64,000 nucleotides of DNA from Dendrolimus kikuchii (Eukaryota > Arthropoda > Insecta > Lepidoptera > Lasiocampidae): contig CM034402.1 of the NCBI GenBank assembly GCA_019925095.2, positions 9,869,501-9,933,500 of the forward strand. The letters run 5' to 3'. The position numbers and the translations under genes were made by a program. The notes under the pieces were generated by a model. The model was not told the DNA's origin. It made no database searches and saw nothing but the letters and a program-made list of their open reading frames with translations. Shown here piece after piece: positions 10,760 through 22,660 of the stretch. Numbering within the stretch: the stretch's first letter is position 1; each line of letters starts with the position of its first letter.

Positions 10760-12560
10760 GTCGTGTATATCCCTATTAATATTATAAATGCGAAAGTAAC
10801 TCTGTCTTTTTTGTATGTGTGTTACTCGATTTCTCCGTCAATTATAGACCGATTTTCAAATATTTTTTTAATCGCAAGGTTGTACTTCCGAATTGGTCCC
10901 TTAGTCACCATGTCAGGATCTGATGAGTGGATTCCAGGGAATTAGAGAAACCTACGAAAATTGTTACCGACTTCCTCGTAACACGATATCTCCATCAATT
11001 GTAAACCGATTTTCAGATTTATTTCTCAACTAGTAAGTGTATACTCCCGAGGTAGTCGTGTGGTCACCAAATCAGGATTTGATGAGTGAATCCCAGGGAA
11101 ATCGAGTATAACCCTTATTAAAGAACGTCGTGTGCCTAAATTCTTCGAAAAAAAGCTTGTAGACGTGTAAGTAAGATTTTCTACAGGCCCTTAATTTTTT
11201 ATTCATGTTACGCGATTTCTTCGTCAATTGTAGACATAATTTTCAAATTATTTTTTTAAATCGAAAGAACATACTGCCGAGATGGTGACTTGGCGCCTAT
11301 GGGAGCCGCCAAGTCAGATTCTGATGAGTGATTCCCAGGGAATTCGAGAGAAACCCTCAATTTTTTTTTCTGTATTCGTAAATATATACTCCTGAGGTGG
11401 TCCTATAGTCACCAAGTCAAGATCTGATTAGTACATCGCAGGTAAATCGAGAGCATCCCTTGTTGAAAAGCATATACGAGGGAGATGGCAAATTTGTATA
11501 CGCGTGCCAGTAGCACAATTTTGACAAGTGCTTAATATATTATTTCTAAAGCTATTGAAGTTTTTACGCAACAATAAAGTAAAAATTATTTTTGTTTAAC
11601 AAAAACAAAATTGACTTGACATTAAAAACCAAAAAATTCACATTTAACCGACTTCTTTCTACAACATCTCGAAGTCGGTGTCCAGTAAAATATAAAAATT
11701 ACTATATTTTGTGAATTTGTTCTTGTTCTTTTATGTTTTACTTGGCACCGACTTCTAGATGTTATAGAAAGAAGTCGGTTAAATATTTATTTTTGAAATT
11801 CAGTGTGAAGTCGGTTTTGTTTTTGTTAAATAAATGTATTACCAAATAGAATCATAAAAATTAAATGCAATTTTTTGTTGTTGATCGTGGATGGGATATT
11901 TTTCGCAAACTGTTTTTCGCGCCCCGGCGCACAATTCGCTTAAGACGGCTGTGATTTTACACTATGAAATTTTAAAAAACTACCATCCTTATTAATATTA
12001 TAAATGCGAAAGTCTCGTCTGTCTGTCTGTCTGTTCCGTTTTCACGGAAAAACTACTGGACCTGTTTGGCTGAAACTCAGTATATATGTATATTTTCGAT
12101 GCCGAGAATGAACAGAGGATACTTTTTATCCCGAAAAATGGGATAGTTTCCGGGATAAAAACATATTTGTCCCTCTGTTTGTTATGCCTTTACGGAAAAA
12201 CTACTGGACCGATTTGGATGAAATTCGATATATATGTAAGCGTAAGCTAGAGCGTACCTCTTGTATATCATAAAAAATGCAGAAAGGATCTTGTTCAAAT
12301 TCACCATAACAGTAAATATTTTGTAAGTTACATCACCTTAAATTTTTATTTTTAAAAACCTGTCCAATTTGGAAAAATTCAACCTATATATATACACGGA
12401 TACTCCTTAATTTATATTTTCTGCAACCTCTATAGCACTGTGTAGCGGCATATAAACTATACCTTGTCAAATTTCGCACATCCAGAAATGTTTGACATTC
12501 ACAGACCTAGTATATAATAGACGGACGGACATGACAGTTTTAAAAAGGTTCCATCTTTAA
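10760..12560. repeat. Field of degraded Helitron-like repeats
   Basis: Two starts of the lepidopteran non-autonomous Helitron type are visible (TATTAATATTATAAATGCGA near 10771 and near 11991), each followed by the usual block about testing an AAACTACTGGACC-like core. Paragraphs beginning ATTTCTTCGTCAATTGTAGAC-like recur three times between 10820 and 11400. No clean CTAG end was found, so the copies are broken or nested. Confidence 0.5.
11643..11783. repeat. Inverted repeat around AACCGACTTC
   Basis: Two arms of about 41 bases (11643-11683 and 11742-11783) are inverted copies with only two or three differences, separated by a 58-base AT-rich loop. Each arm itself contains GAAGTCGGT twice in opposite orientation. 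This is a small foldback element or a structured piece of a larger repeat. Confidence 0.7.
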
Positions 12561-13398
12561 CAAAATAGCTTAGAAACTCTAAAAATAATATTAAAAAGTT
12601 ATGATCTTCTTTGATATTGTTGTTACAATCACAGTTCCCATGGGATATAGCATATCGATTGACCTACTTATACACTCTCTTGTCCCGTTTCTGGTTTCAA
12701 TTCCCGATTTCCATTGATGTGCGTGTTAAGGATTTACTTTAACACAGGTGTAAAAGACCATTGACATGAAGAGAGTTCATCGCACGTTTTGAGACGAGAA
12801 GTCGTATACTATTTTCAGACAATAATCGTATGGACATGTTACCAAAAACTAGCTTACGAGTATTTCATACGATAATCGTAAGGTAATTATAGCCAAAAGT
12901 ATTGTTTACACTACGACACAAATCGCGTTGAAATATTTGCCTACGATGACTTGTCTAAACTAGATCTCGTATGACATTTTTCAAGTTTTCAAGTCAATTC
13001 ATTTTGAACCGATTTGTGTGCGAGATTTGCCGTTCGAGCTCGGTGTACTTTTTGTAGTAAATATGAAAACTGTAAATATGAAATTTAGTAGCACGAAACA
13101 TATTTTTAGATGTCTCTTCATCTTCTAGTTGCAATTCAAGACACAACATATTCGAGGCTCCTAAAGGGTTTCTTCTTTCTATCCACTTTTTAAGCCAACA
13201 TCTTTTTTTCGCTTTCGTTTAATTAATTCTTGTCTTAGAATAGCAGAGATTATTAAAACACCCTCGCGCACTACATTCATGCTTGCGACTGGATACTAGC
13301 TGAACTCGAAATACTTACGATTTTTGCTTTTATATTTTGTTTAGACAGAGACGTCAATATTCAATGACCAAGCGATTATCGTCCTTTCACGTACGTAC
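12561..13398. other. Intergenic DNA
   Basis: No gene was recognised. The area from 12840 to 12990 holds several ACGATAATCGTA-like short palindromes, possibly a decayed DNA element. Confidence 0.35.

Positions 13399-13453
<55 letters not shown>
13399..13453. repeat. TA microsatellite
   Basis: About 27 TA units run directly into a CATA tail, which belongs to the 3' end of the adjacent minus-strand LINE. Confidence 0.95.
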
Positions 13454-13457
<4 letters not shown>

Positions 13458-14755
13458 CATACATACATAACTTCACGCCAGTTCCCTTGTGGGGTAGGCA
13501 CGAACAACAGAGCGCCATTTAGGCTTATTCTTACACACCTCACTTGCTTCTTTGACATTCATAACTCTTGTCATGCACGCTCGTCTGTTCTTAAGGCTCC
13601 TAACATCACCTTCTACTAGTACACGATCAATTTGATCATGGAAAGTGTGTCGTGGCCTTCCACGACTTCTGCATCCATCCACTTTTGCATTGTATATCTG
13701 TTTATTCATTCTTTCATCATGCATTCTTTCTACATGTCCGAACCACCGGAGCATTCCTTTCCTTACCTTCACCCCGACACTCTCTTTCAGACCAACTGTC
13801 TTTCTTACTTCGGTATTACGAACGCGGTCCGCGAGCGTCACTCCGCAGATTTTGCGCAGTGCTCGCATCTCGACCGCGTTTACTCTACTTTCATGCTCTT
13901 TCTTCCATACCCAACTCTCACTTCCATACGTGAGCGTAGGTACCAGCACCGCGTTGTGTACGGCGAGCTGGGCCTTCTGGCTGAGGTTCTTAGCGCCTAT
14001 AAGTTTACCTAACGCTCCATTCACACTATTCCCCAAATTCACTCTTCTTTCTATATCAGCGGTGTACCTTCCATCCCTGCTAAAAGCACATCCAAGATAT
14101 ACAAACTCATTCACTTGCTCCAGCATAACATCATCGACCATTATCCTTGCATTCGTTCTGGTTTCTTCTCTTTCAAACACCATAACCTTTGTTTTCTTCG
14201 CATTCAAATGTAAGCCTTTCGCCTGACAGTCATCTTTCATCATTGTGACTAGTGTTTGCAGTTCTGATGGCGATTCGGCTAAAAGCACGGCATCATCCGC
14301 ATAAAGCAAGGTGCTTACAACTAGGTCACTCATCCGCACCCCAACATCCATCAATCTTATTCTCTGGAGACAATCGTCCAGGTATAGGATGAACAGCAAA
14401 GCCGACAGCACGCAGCCCTGTCGGACGCCAATATTGACGTCAAACCAGGGCGACAGGCTGCCATCCAGCCGCACGCATGCCATACAGTCCTCGTAAGTGG
14501 ACTGCACAGCACGCATCAGCTGGCCATTAATCCCATATCTGGGCAATATGTCCCAGAGGTCCATCCGCACAACCCTGTCAAATGCTTTCTCTAGATCCAC
14601 AAAACCGCAGAAAACCTTCTGGCCCATAGCCAGCTGCTTCTCTACGATATTGCGGAGAGAGAAAACTTGATCCATACATCCCCTTCCATTTCTGAAGCCA
14701 CCTTGTGCATCCCACAGTAATCCATCGGATACCACTCTCATTCTCTTTTCATTCT
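13454..14755 (-). mobile_element. RTE-like LINE, 5'-truncated, RT frame open
   Basis: The minus strand reads without a stop through the reverse transcriptase: GGFRNGRGC near the start, the first catalytic Asp in VDLEKAFDRV, the GVRQGC block, and the YADD catalytic box. A C-terminal region of the RTE kind follows (YGSESWVWKK, RWFGHVERM, GRPRHTF) and a stop at 13473-13475. The endonuclease and N-terminal part are missing. The 3' end is a CATA tail that merges with the TA tract. Clade assignment from motif style is tentative. A 3' fragment of the same family sits at 36293-36514, and a stub at 14819-14900. Confidence 0.8.
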
Positions 14756-14756
14756 T

Positions 14757-14763
<7 letters not shown>

Positions 14764-14818
<55 letters not shown>
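14764..14818. repeat. AT microsatellite
   Basis: About 27 AT units separate the truncated 5' end of the LINE on the left from the tail of a second LINE stub on the right. Confidence 0.95.
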
Positions 14819-14825
<7 letters not shown>

Positions 14826-14900
14826 CATACATACATACATACATACATACATACATAACTTCACGCCAGTTCCCTTGCGGGGTAGGCACGAACAACAAAT
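14819..14900 (-). mobile_element. Stub of the same LINE 3' end
   Basis: A CATA tail of about nine units is followed by the last 50 or so bases of the LINE at 13454-14755, nearly identical in sequence. It is an extremely short 5'-truncated copy in the same orientation. Confidence 0.75.
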
Positions 14901-17619
14901 ATATATATATTTACTTTCGACAATCGTATCTTCAAGGCAAGAAACTGTCTTCATGTAAATGGCCCTTAAAGCTTTAAATAATACTTGTACAAGCAATGTC
15001 CAAAATTTTGAAAATATATTTCTCTGAAATATCAAATTTATCGATAAGAAAATTACCATCTTACGAACTTAAAACTATTATGATAGTAATAATTTTAATT
15101 ACTGGCTCAACAATAATACGTTATACGACTCGTTTTATTTTTATGTACTTATGAAATCATAAGTATGAAAAAAAAATCCATGAGATTGCAAACTTTTGTA
15201 GGATGATAAAAACTTTTGTGTGTCAGCTTCAACGCGCGACTAGAGTTTACTTCTACCATATAAAACATGTGCACGTGCGCGGCGACAGCGGCCGAATAAG
15301 GGCGGTTAAAAGAATAAAAAAAATACAGACATATTTAGCTAGTTGAAAATACAAATATAGACTCAAAACACACTCATAAACCTCTTAAAGATTCATATCA
15401 TATAAGTAATTTCAGAATGCCCGACAGAAATATAAGGGGTGGTTTAAAAGAAAGAAAAAATTAGCGTCCCTGGTGCTCTTAGCCTCTCATACTGCCTTTC
15501 ACACCGGCTGTAATGCGTCTTTGTTCGTTATGCTGCACTCCTCGCAGGGATTTCAAGTTTCTCGCAAGTTCCACAAATTATAGCTCATATTGAACTGCCG
15601 AACTTCTGGATCCAAATAAAGTATTGGCATATAGGCAGACGGATCCTTTCCATGTTCATCTACGATCAGACCAATCAAACCCGAAGTGCTGACAAGTTTA
15701 TATCTGTCATGTAAAGGTATATTTAGGCAGTGATAATTGAGTCAGGTAACCGCTAACTCAATAACTTAAGGACCGCCGCTCTCCCATTAGTTGAAGAGAG
15801 AATATTTACTAATAATACAACTATATGAATGCTGCAATGTATACATACAAATCGACTTTGGTTCTCTTTTGCGCAGTGGATATGGCCTTTAATGCCCCCG
15901 CATATCACGGCACGCAGAGTGAGTTGAGCTTGCGTTTTTCTCCAAGCGCTGGCTGAAAGGCGAAGGAAAGAAGACCGAGAGCTTTTAGTGGATACGCTTG
16001 ACTTGGGTGATAATTCTTCGTTGCTAGTTCCATCGCAATATGGCGAATTTCACACGCCCCCGCCGCATGCTTCCCGTGCTGGTTAGTCTTCAATCGGATT
16101 TCCGCTCGTTCAAAAATGGTTCTCTTTTGCGAGTTGAAAATACATATATAAAAGTGGGGAAATAAATAAAAGTGAAACAATACGTTGAGTAATATACTAC
16201 AGACAAGATATACACCCGCTTCCTGTTAAAAATTTGTCTTACCACGCGTATATGCGAAACCGCCACTGCACCGTCACACTGTGTAAACTAGACAAGTCTG
16301 CACCGTCGTTCTTTCGTTGTCAAGCGGGCATCAGTGCTGGGGTGGCGGTATGAGACGGCAAACGGCATTTATATATGTACAGAATAGCAACATGGTGTTA
16401 GCACTACCCTTGTTTGGTCCTTGCCTATAATAAGTAGGTAAAACATCGCTCCGCTGATTTTGTTGGCTACCTCTTTCTGTGTGAGGCTACGGCCAATGCA
16501 CAGCAGGGTAAGAGCAGCCATATTGTACACTCTGTCAACGTTCGACGACATCGCGCCGTACGCTTATATGTTATTAAATTCAAATAATTATAATTACTGG
16601 CCATGCCAATAACTTTTATTAAGACCTAATCTGTTGACAGTGGTAGCTCTCAAGTGAAACCAAAGCGCCATGCACTGTTCCCGAGTGCAACCTGAACCGA
16701 GCCAGGAGAGGGCTGATATCAAGGTTGGTGGAGCTTCTGCTTTTATAGTGCAATGATCTAGGTGATATTTCCACTATACAATCCATAGAAATCGAACCAC
16801 TATAACCTGTGGGATAGAGCATCCCACAACCCTCTAATAAGTGCTTAATGTTATTTTAAAATTCATGTTTTATGGGGTTCATACGAAATCTGTTAAAAGT
16901 TCGTTACGATTACTAATAGAGCTCAAATACTAATAGAGGGCACTGCAAAGTTCTTTATAAATAAATGGTTAACAATGCATTGTCAGAAAATCGTGCACAT
17001 CATGAAACTTACTACAAACTACAATGTTAGCAGTTAAGCAACAAAGGGTCTTAAATAAAGGATAATGAGCCTTAAGGGCTTATGCAAACTTGTTTCAGTG
17101 GGTGTCTAATGTCTAAGTTCTTTGACATCAAACCTTTAAAGTGAACTTCTATAAACTACAAACTTTGATACTTACAGTTGAGCGACTTCACTGTAAGGGA
17201 CAAGGTGAAACCCGACTCGCATTTGGCTTTAAAACAAGTACTTAAGTAAGGTTTAACACTACGCGTTTTACGGGTCAATCAAGGGCTGTAAAGTTTTATG
17301 GGGCACATAAACTACCTACATGTTATCTATCTTAATCTCCAATCAATTTTAAGTGTTTTGATGTTTATTTTGTCTTCACAGTGTACGATCGTGATTATAC
17401 TGATGGCATCCAAAGCATCCACTTCGAAGCTCATGAACCGCCTATCTCTTCGACATCCCACACTAAAACCATGGACATGTAAGTTTCTTCTATGTAAATC
17501 CGTCCTCCTGATGCCCAGCGAGCATTTTTCGGGATATCCCTTTTACCGGAGGATCTGAAAGCGTCGTGATAGCTAAATACTGTTTCACTCAGCCATCCAG
17601 TTTCCATAAACGTTGATTA
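14901..17619. other. Intergenic DNA
   Basis: No gene was recognised. Two blocks (about 15470-15700 and 15840-16120) have higher GC than the surroundings and short open frames, but I see no protein motif and no splice pattern. They look like old repeat fragments. Confidence 0.4.
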
Positions 17620-17960
17620 TGTCAGAATAGGGACTGGCTTGCAGTATAATTGCTAAGTTACTAACATATACAGTGTGCCGTAGGAGTTCGGCCCAACGCG
17701 ATGGAAAGTGGTCTTCTATGAACATTAACAACAACAGAGGTGCTGCCAATGTGATGCCGGCCTCAGGTGAAACTGGAATCTGGCCACTAATGCCGGAACA
17801 CAACTCAAGGTTGTTATGGCGGCATACACTAGACCAGGGTTGGTAGCCATCCAGACGGACAAATACCCTACCACCAGGCTATGGGTTGTTTTGTCGTCTC
17901 TTATGACAGGCCGCCTGGCCGCAGGAATTAGTATTCTTTCTCAGTTCCTGCAGTGATGAA
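17620..17960 (+). repeat. Dispersed repeat family B, copy 1
   Basis: Shares the landmarks GGAACACAACTCAAGGTTGT, GGTAGCCATCCAG and GGCCGCAGGAA with copies at 28590-28830 (inverted), 30895-31210, and partial inverted copies at 39765-39905 and 48445-48570. Non-coding, about 300 bp, class unknown. Confidence 0.7.
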
Positions 17961-18721
17961 ATATTTCATGAAGGATCCTTCTGCGTGGCTATATATATCC
18001 CGCACATCGTATTCGTCTCCGTAGCCTGCATTTCACATTCATATCTCGTGAACATTTCCGTGAAAATTATTCTTTAAATATCATTCAGAAACATAAAAAT
18101 AGAATTTCCCGTGGAATACAATTCGTAAGATTACGCCACCATAGCTGCTATTCTAAGCGGCTATGCTGGCGTAATTTTAGGTCTAATCTAAGGTCCAGTC
18201 ACTAATTTTGTTAAAAACAATGTAAAAAAATTAAACATGTTTATTACTTATTTGTTTAAATATCACTTGAAATTAAAAGTTTACATACTAAGATTAGTTA
18301 GTTCGTTCATATATATAATATAAATAATAATCAAACATCGCTCTGTAATTCCATTTTTGTCATTTAGGAAAGAAGCCCAAAAATATTAATTAAATTAAAA
18401 ATATCAAAAAGAAATTAATAATGGGCAAAATCTCTCCGCGAAGAGAGTCAAAAGAAATCATTTAAAGTGCTGATAATTACTACACGAAGCCAATTTATAT
18501 CAGGAGGTATTAATCTCGAATTCGTAATGGCTTCTTAATGAGACTCGACAAAAGGTTCTCCACGGGAACAATATTTACGCACATTTATAATGAGGGACAA
18601 AGAGCAGTCGCCCGCAACCTCCTGCGTTTCCACTTCCCATATTTCATTTTAATGTTCGTCCGGGAGCGTCGAAGCTACAGTGTAGTTGTAAATAGCAGAC
18701 TAACATTTGGCATTTGAAACA

Positions 18722-18944
18722 TCCTACTAATATTATAAACGAGAGTTTGTAATAATGTATGGATGTATGTTTGTTACTCTTTCACGCAAAAAATACTGAA
18801 TGGATTTTCATGAAACTTTACAATAATATAGCTTACACATCAGAATAACACATAAGCTAATTTATAAAGATATACCTAGTATGAATTATCCAAAATATAA
18901 CGATTTTCCATCACCGCGCGGGTGAGATCGCGGGGCGCAGCTAG
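18722..18944 (+). mobile_element. Non-autonomous Helitron, complete
   Basis: Starts TCCTACTAATATTATAAAC after an A and ends GGGGCGCAGCTAG before a T, so it sits between A and T as Helitrons do. A short hairpin (ACCGCGCGGGT) lies about 20 bases before the CTAG end. No coding capacity. A second copy of the same 222-223 bp family is at 30194-30415. Confidence 0.85.
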
Positions 18945-18999
18945 TCTAAAATAAAACCACTTTTGAATATAGAAGTTGATTTGAGGAAATCGAATGGTA

Positions 19000-19180
19000 G
19001 ACACATAAAACAGGGGCACGCAGGCAGATCGTTTGGATAGCCTAAACAGTTGATGCGCCTCTACCAGGTGCCGGTAGAAGAGATAGGCCTAAGAAATATT
19101 GGCTTGGTGTGAAAGATGGCATGCGTACCAATGGTCTCAAAACATGGGATGCTCATGATCTCGCGCAGTGAAGGAGAAAA
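19000..19180 (+). pseudogene. LINE coding relic
   Basis: Translation in shifting frames gives pieces reminiscent of a non-LTR element C terminus (GRPKKYWL-like, then DAHDLAQ-like), with stops and frameshifts. Short and decayed. Confidence 0.45.
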
Positions 19181-19989
19181 AGTAAGCTAAAGTTAGATAT
19201 ATGTGATTAAAATCACTAACAGTTTACGCTCATGATCCGAGCATTAAATTCCAGTTGCATTGAGGATTCGCTTCGAAGCCCAAGATCTGCTTTCCTACTT
19301 AATATGTACTTCTAAATCAATGCTTACTTATTTAGCAATCTTTAAATATGAAAGCGAATTTTTTTTAACCCACGTGTGTTTGGGAGAACTTGGTAATAGG
19401 TTTTATGGTCGGTTCCTATATCTTACTATTCATTCACTTGCCCTACCATCGGTTTAATTTTGATAATACGTATGGAGCTTATATCAAATTTAGGCGATAG
19501 TAAGGCAAATGAACTTCAGTACAGTATAGGAACCGGGTCTTAGAAAGTATTCGTTAATGGACACAAGATTCACATTGTCTATATATAAGGCATCCACAAA
19601 ATATATTCAAACAATTTTTTACCAAATTTATTTCTATAAACGGTTTTCTGTTTATTACACCTTGTTTCAAAATAAGAATTTTCCATTTCACCGCCGATCT
19701 ACCTGTGCTGTGACCTCCCAACGCCTCATTCAGGCGGCACACAATCCCAAGTTTTTCATTCATTTAATAAATTGCATTACTCTAGACTAATTTACATAAT
19801 TAAATAAAACGAGTGTTTTTCATTAACATTTATTTGTACATAAGTACCTACCAATTATCTAACAAAGAAGCTTATATAAAATATCAATTTACTCACATTT
19901 AAGTAAACATTATATGAAATATTTGAATACACGTAACGACTACGAATTGGCAAGTTATAAACTAAATTAAAACTTCGTTTCATGAAATT

Positions 19990-20076
19990 TACTCTGGCGG
20001 GATCGAACCCGGGATTTCAACGTTTTAATGAACTAGGTGTGACAAAACTTGACCACTAGACCACAGAGGCCGTCAA
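19990..20076 (-). repeat. tRNA-derived SINE head
   Basis: On the minus strand an A-box-like TGGTCTAGTGG (about 20063-20053) and a B-box GGTTCGATCCC (about 20008-19998) are spaced as in a tRNA promoter, but no cloverleaf with a sensible anticodon arm forms. It is therefore a SINE head, not a working tRNA gene. Confidence 0.6.
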
Positions 20077-20647
20077 AAAGTATTAATACGTTCAAATTAA
20101 TTTCAGTATGTATAAAAACAATACAGATAAGCAGGATAAATCTTGTCCATTTATCATGTCAAACTAGTTTTACAAGTATTACAAATGGTATGTATGAATA
20201 TAGGGTAAACTATATCATTATTGGCACCCCGCCCAATGATTATTCAAGATATTAAAAAAAATCTTAATATTTTATAATAATTATTGTATGGCTACAAAAT
20301 AAAATCCAGTCATTGTTGCCAACAATGTTATAGTTTCCTCTAATATTGTAAACCAATCGTAGTCGTTGTTCTGTGACGTTCAAAGAAAGATAACTAATTT
20401 TACATTGGTTTAATTTCAAGAACACTATCGACGGCAGCAAAGAACACAAGGATAAACTTTCACGATATATGTATCTGTCAAATCATAAAAATAGATAATT
20501 ATGTAATCTCAATTGACATGTGATTTCTTGTTTATGTATGAAAGTCATCTATGGCGCAACCACTTATTGCCTAAATCAATGAACCCAATATACATACAAC
20601 TGGTGCGTCACATCGCAAAACAATGTAATGTCGGTTAAAGTTCTATA

Positions 20648-21136
20648 TAGGGGTGTTCTATATTCGAGTTTTTTCAGAGTTATTCGCAAATTATTATATT
20701 ATTATATATTATTCGCAAGTTTTCGAGTATTTTAAAACATTGTATGTATGTGTAACCTTTTTCTTCTAGATTTTTTAAAACGGAAATTAATAATTATAAA
20801 AACCAAAATGAATTGAAAAGATCTCTTGCCAATACTAGTATCTAGATTTTTTATGTTACTGACAGAAATGAACATATACTGAAATTGAGCAATTTTCTTC
20901 TCCGTGTAATTGATTTTTAATCAAAAAGTTTATTCGTAAGTAGGATATTTTGATACACGATGTAATGGAATTCAAATTGGAAACAACAGAAAATCCAGGG
21001 ATATTTCGCGAATTGTTCGAATTATTCTTCAAATTATTATTATTCATCGAATTTCGAATAATTTAATTCGAAATTCGTTCGAATCGAAACGAATATTAAT
21101 ATTCGATTCGATTCGAACGATATTCGCACACCCCTA
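20648..21136. mobile_element. hAT-type MITE with 8-bp target duplication
   Basis: Ends TAGGGGTGTTC and its inverted near-copy GCACACCCCTA. The flanks 20640-20647 and 21137-21144 are both GTTCTATA. An 8-bp duplication and a GGGGTGTG terminus are hallmarks of hAT elements. The interior is AT-rich with many ATTCGAA palindromes and no transposase. Confidence 0.85.
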
Positions 21137-21144
21137 GTTCTATA

Positions 21145-22499
21145 GAATTAAAATATTGCGAATACATACAATATTATAATCTTACAAAACTGTTAACTTT
21201 TCTGTAAAAATATTACACTCAAGAATACATAATAAATAATATGATCTTATTTAGTACATTTTATATTCACTCGTGGAAATCGAGAGCTCTATATATTGAT
21301 TATTTCTTTTGTTCTTTACTGCCATCAACGCATCACAAAAACGTATTCAACATTGCGTCAATAGTTACATATATCCATAATATGGTTTGCATGCGACTTG
21401 AATGCCTGCATGACTATACTTTTACAAGCTTTTTTATACTACAGTTGTTCGGAAAGTGGATTAGAATTTTATTTTATTTGGGGGCTAACAGCTGTAGTCT
21501 TACAAACTAAGTTACAAAGATAAGTAAAGACGAGCTATTTATAAGCCTCCAAAGACGATAGAAAAAATATAAAAAATGAATATAAAATAGTTTTCGAAAG
21601 AGGAAAAAAGAACTTATGTAAAATTCTTGGACGTGTAACCAATTGTTTATTAAGATAAAGTTTGATTACTATTTCATTCACAAATGCTAGGACTATCCTC
21701 AAATAAGTCAATGTCTACATAATCCGATTTGCTGAGTTTGTTAAATTTCTATATAATATTGTTAATTTGAGTCGACTGTTCTGACAAAAAATGGGTGCCG
21801 TCTGAAAATTGTACGTGTCAAGGGCGATAATAGTAATTTTCTAAGGCGTACAAAACTAGGGGGAATATACAAATGTAGTTTCTCAATGACACTGGCAGTC
21901 AATGTTTACCAAGTAACGTAAATCAGCAATGTCTTCGAACTAAAATTGCTCAATCCCGGTCAATTCTCGTCAACTATGATGACATCTCGACTACATCAAG
22001 CAATATAGTCCGACGGCAATATGTAGCAAGCTGTTGCTGAGATACGGCCACACAATACCATGCAATATGGGGTAACTTAAAAAATTAGACACCCGGCCGC
22101 CGGCCTACTTCTCTCGCGAAAACAAGACGTAGTTACACGTACAAACGAGATAGAAAAAAGATTTTAAAAAAACTGGTACGTGAATATTAGCTCACTTTAT
22201 AATACATATTTAAGATCCTTATTACATGTACGTTTATATATTAGTGTATTTGTATATTAATATTATGTATATATAATATTAATGATATATTATGTATTAA
22301 TACTATTATTAATATTGTATAGCTATTGCTTTTGCTATACACATATTAATGATGTATATATATAATATTAATATGTGTTATTGTTTATTCTCTATTTTTT
22401 ATTCATTGTAGGTATATATATTGTGTGATATTTATATATCCTATTTATATATGTATTTAATTTGCACACCACCGTCATACACTTGCGAATCTCCCGTTC
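21145..22499. other. AT-rich intergenic DNA
   Basis: No gene was found. From 22200 to 22460 the sequence is an imperfect TATTAATA/TATATA palindrome field. Confidence 0.45.
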
Positions 22500-22660
22500 A
22501 TAAAATCCATAGCCCGGGTTATTTGGAAGAGATCGCTCTAAAGCGATAAGGCCGCCCTTTGCTCCTACTTTTAATGGTTAAATTTGACTACTGTAAATTG
22601 TTTATTTTATCTGTATGTGGTGAACAATAAAGAGTTTTCTATCTATCTATCTGCTATCTA
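22500..22660 (+). repeat. LINE 3' end with CTAT tail
   Basis: A GATCGCTCTAAAGCGATAAG block is followed by an AATAAA signal near 22626 and a short CTAT tandem tail at about 22640-22660, the arrangement of many lepidopteran LINE 3' ends. No coding part remains. Confidence 0.5.

Noticed and set aside
10556..10945. 129-codon open frame
   Set aside because: It runs across two different repeats and has no motif.
13337..13558. Open frames on both strands through TA repeats (also at 14705-14977, 44891-45100, 55371-55661)
   Set aside because: TA repeats have no stop in two of three frames and yield meaningless Tyr-Ile proteins.
13632..14226. Plus-strand frames of 93-193 codons
   Set aside because: They are the opposite strand of the LINE reverse transcriptase.
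19990..20076. tRNA gene
   Set aside because: A and B boxes are present, but there is no acceptor stem pairing or anticodon arm, so it is a SINE.
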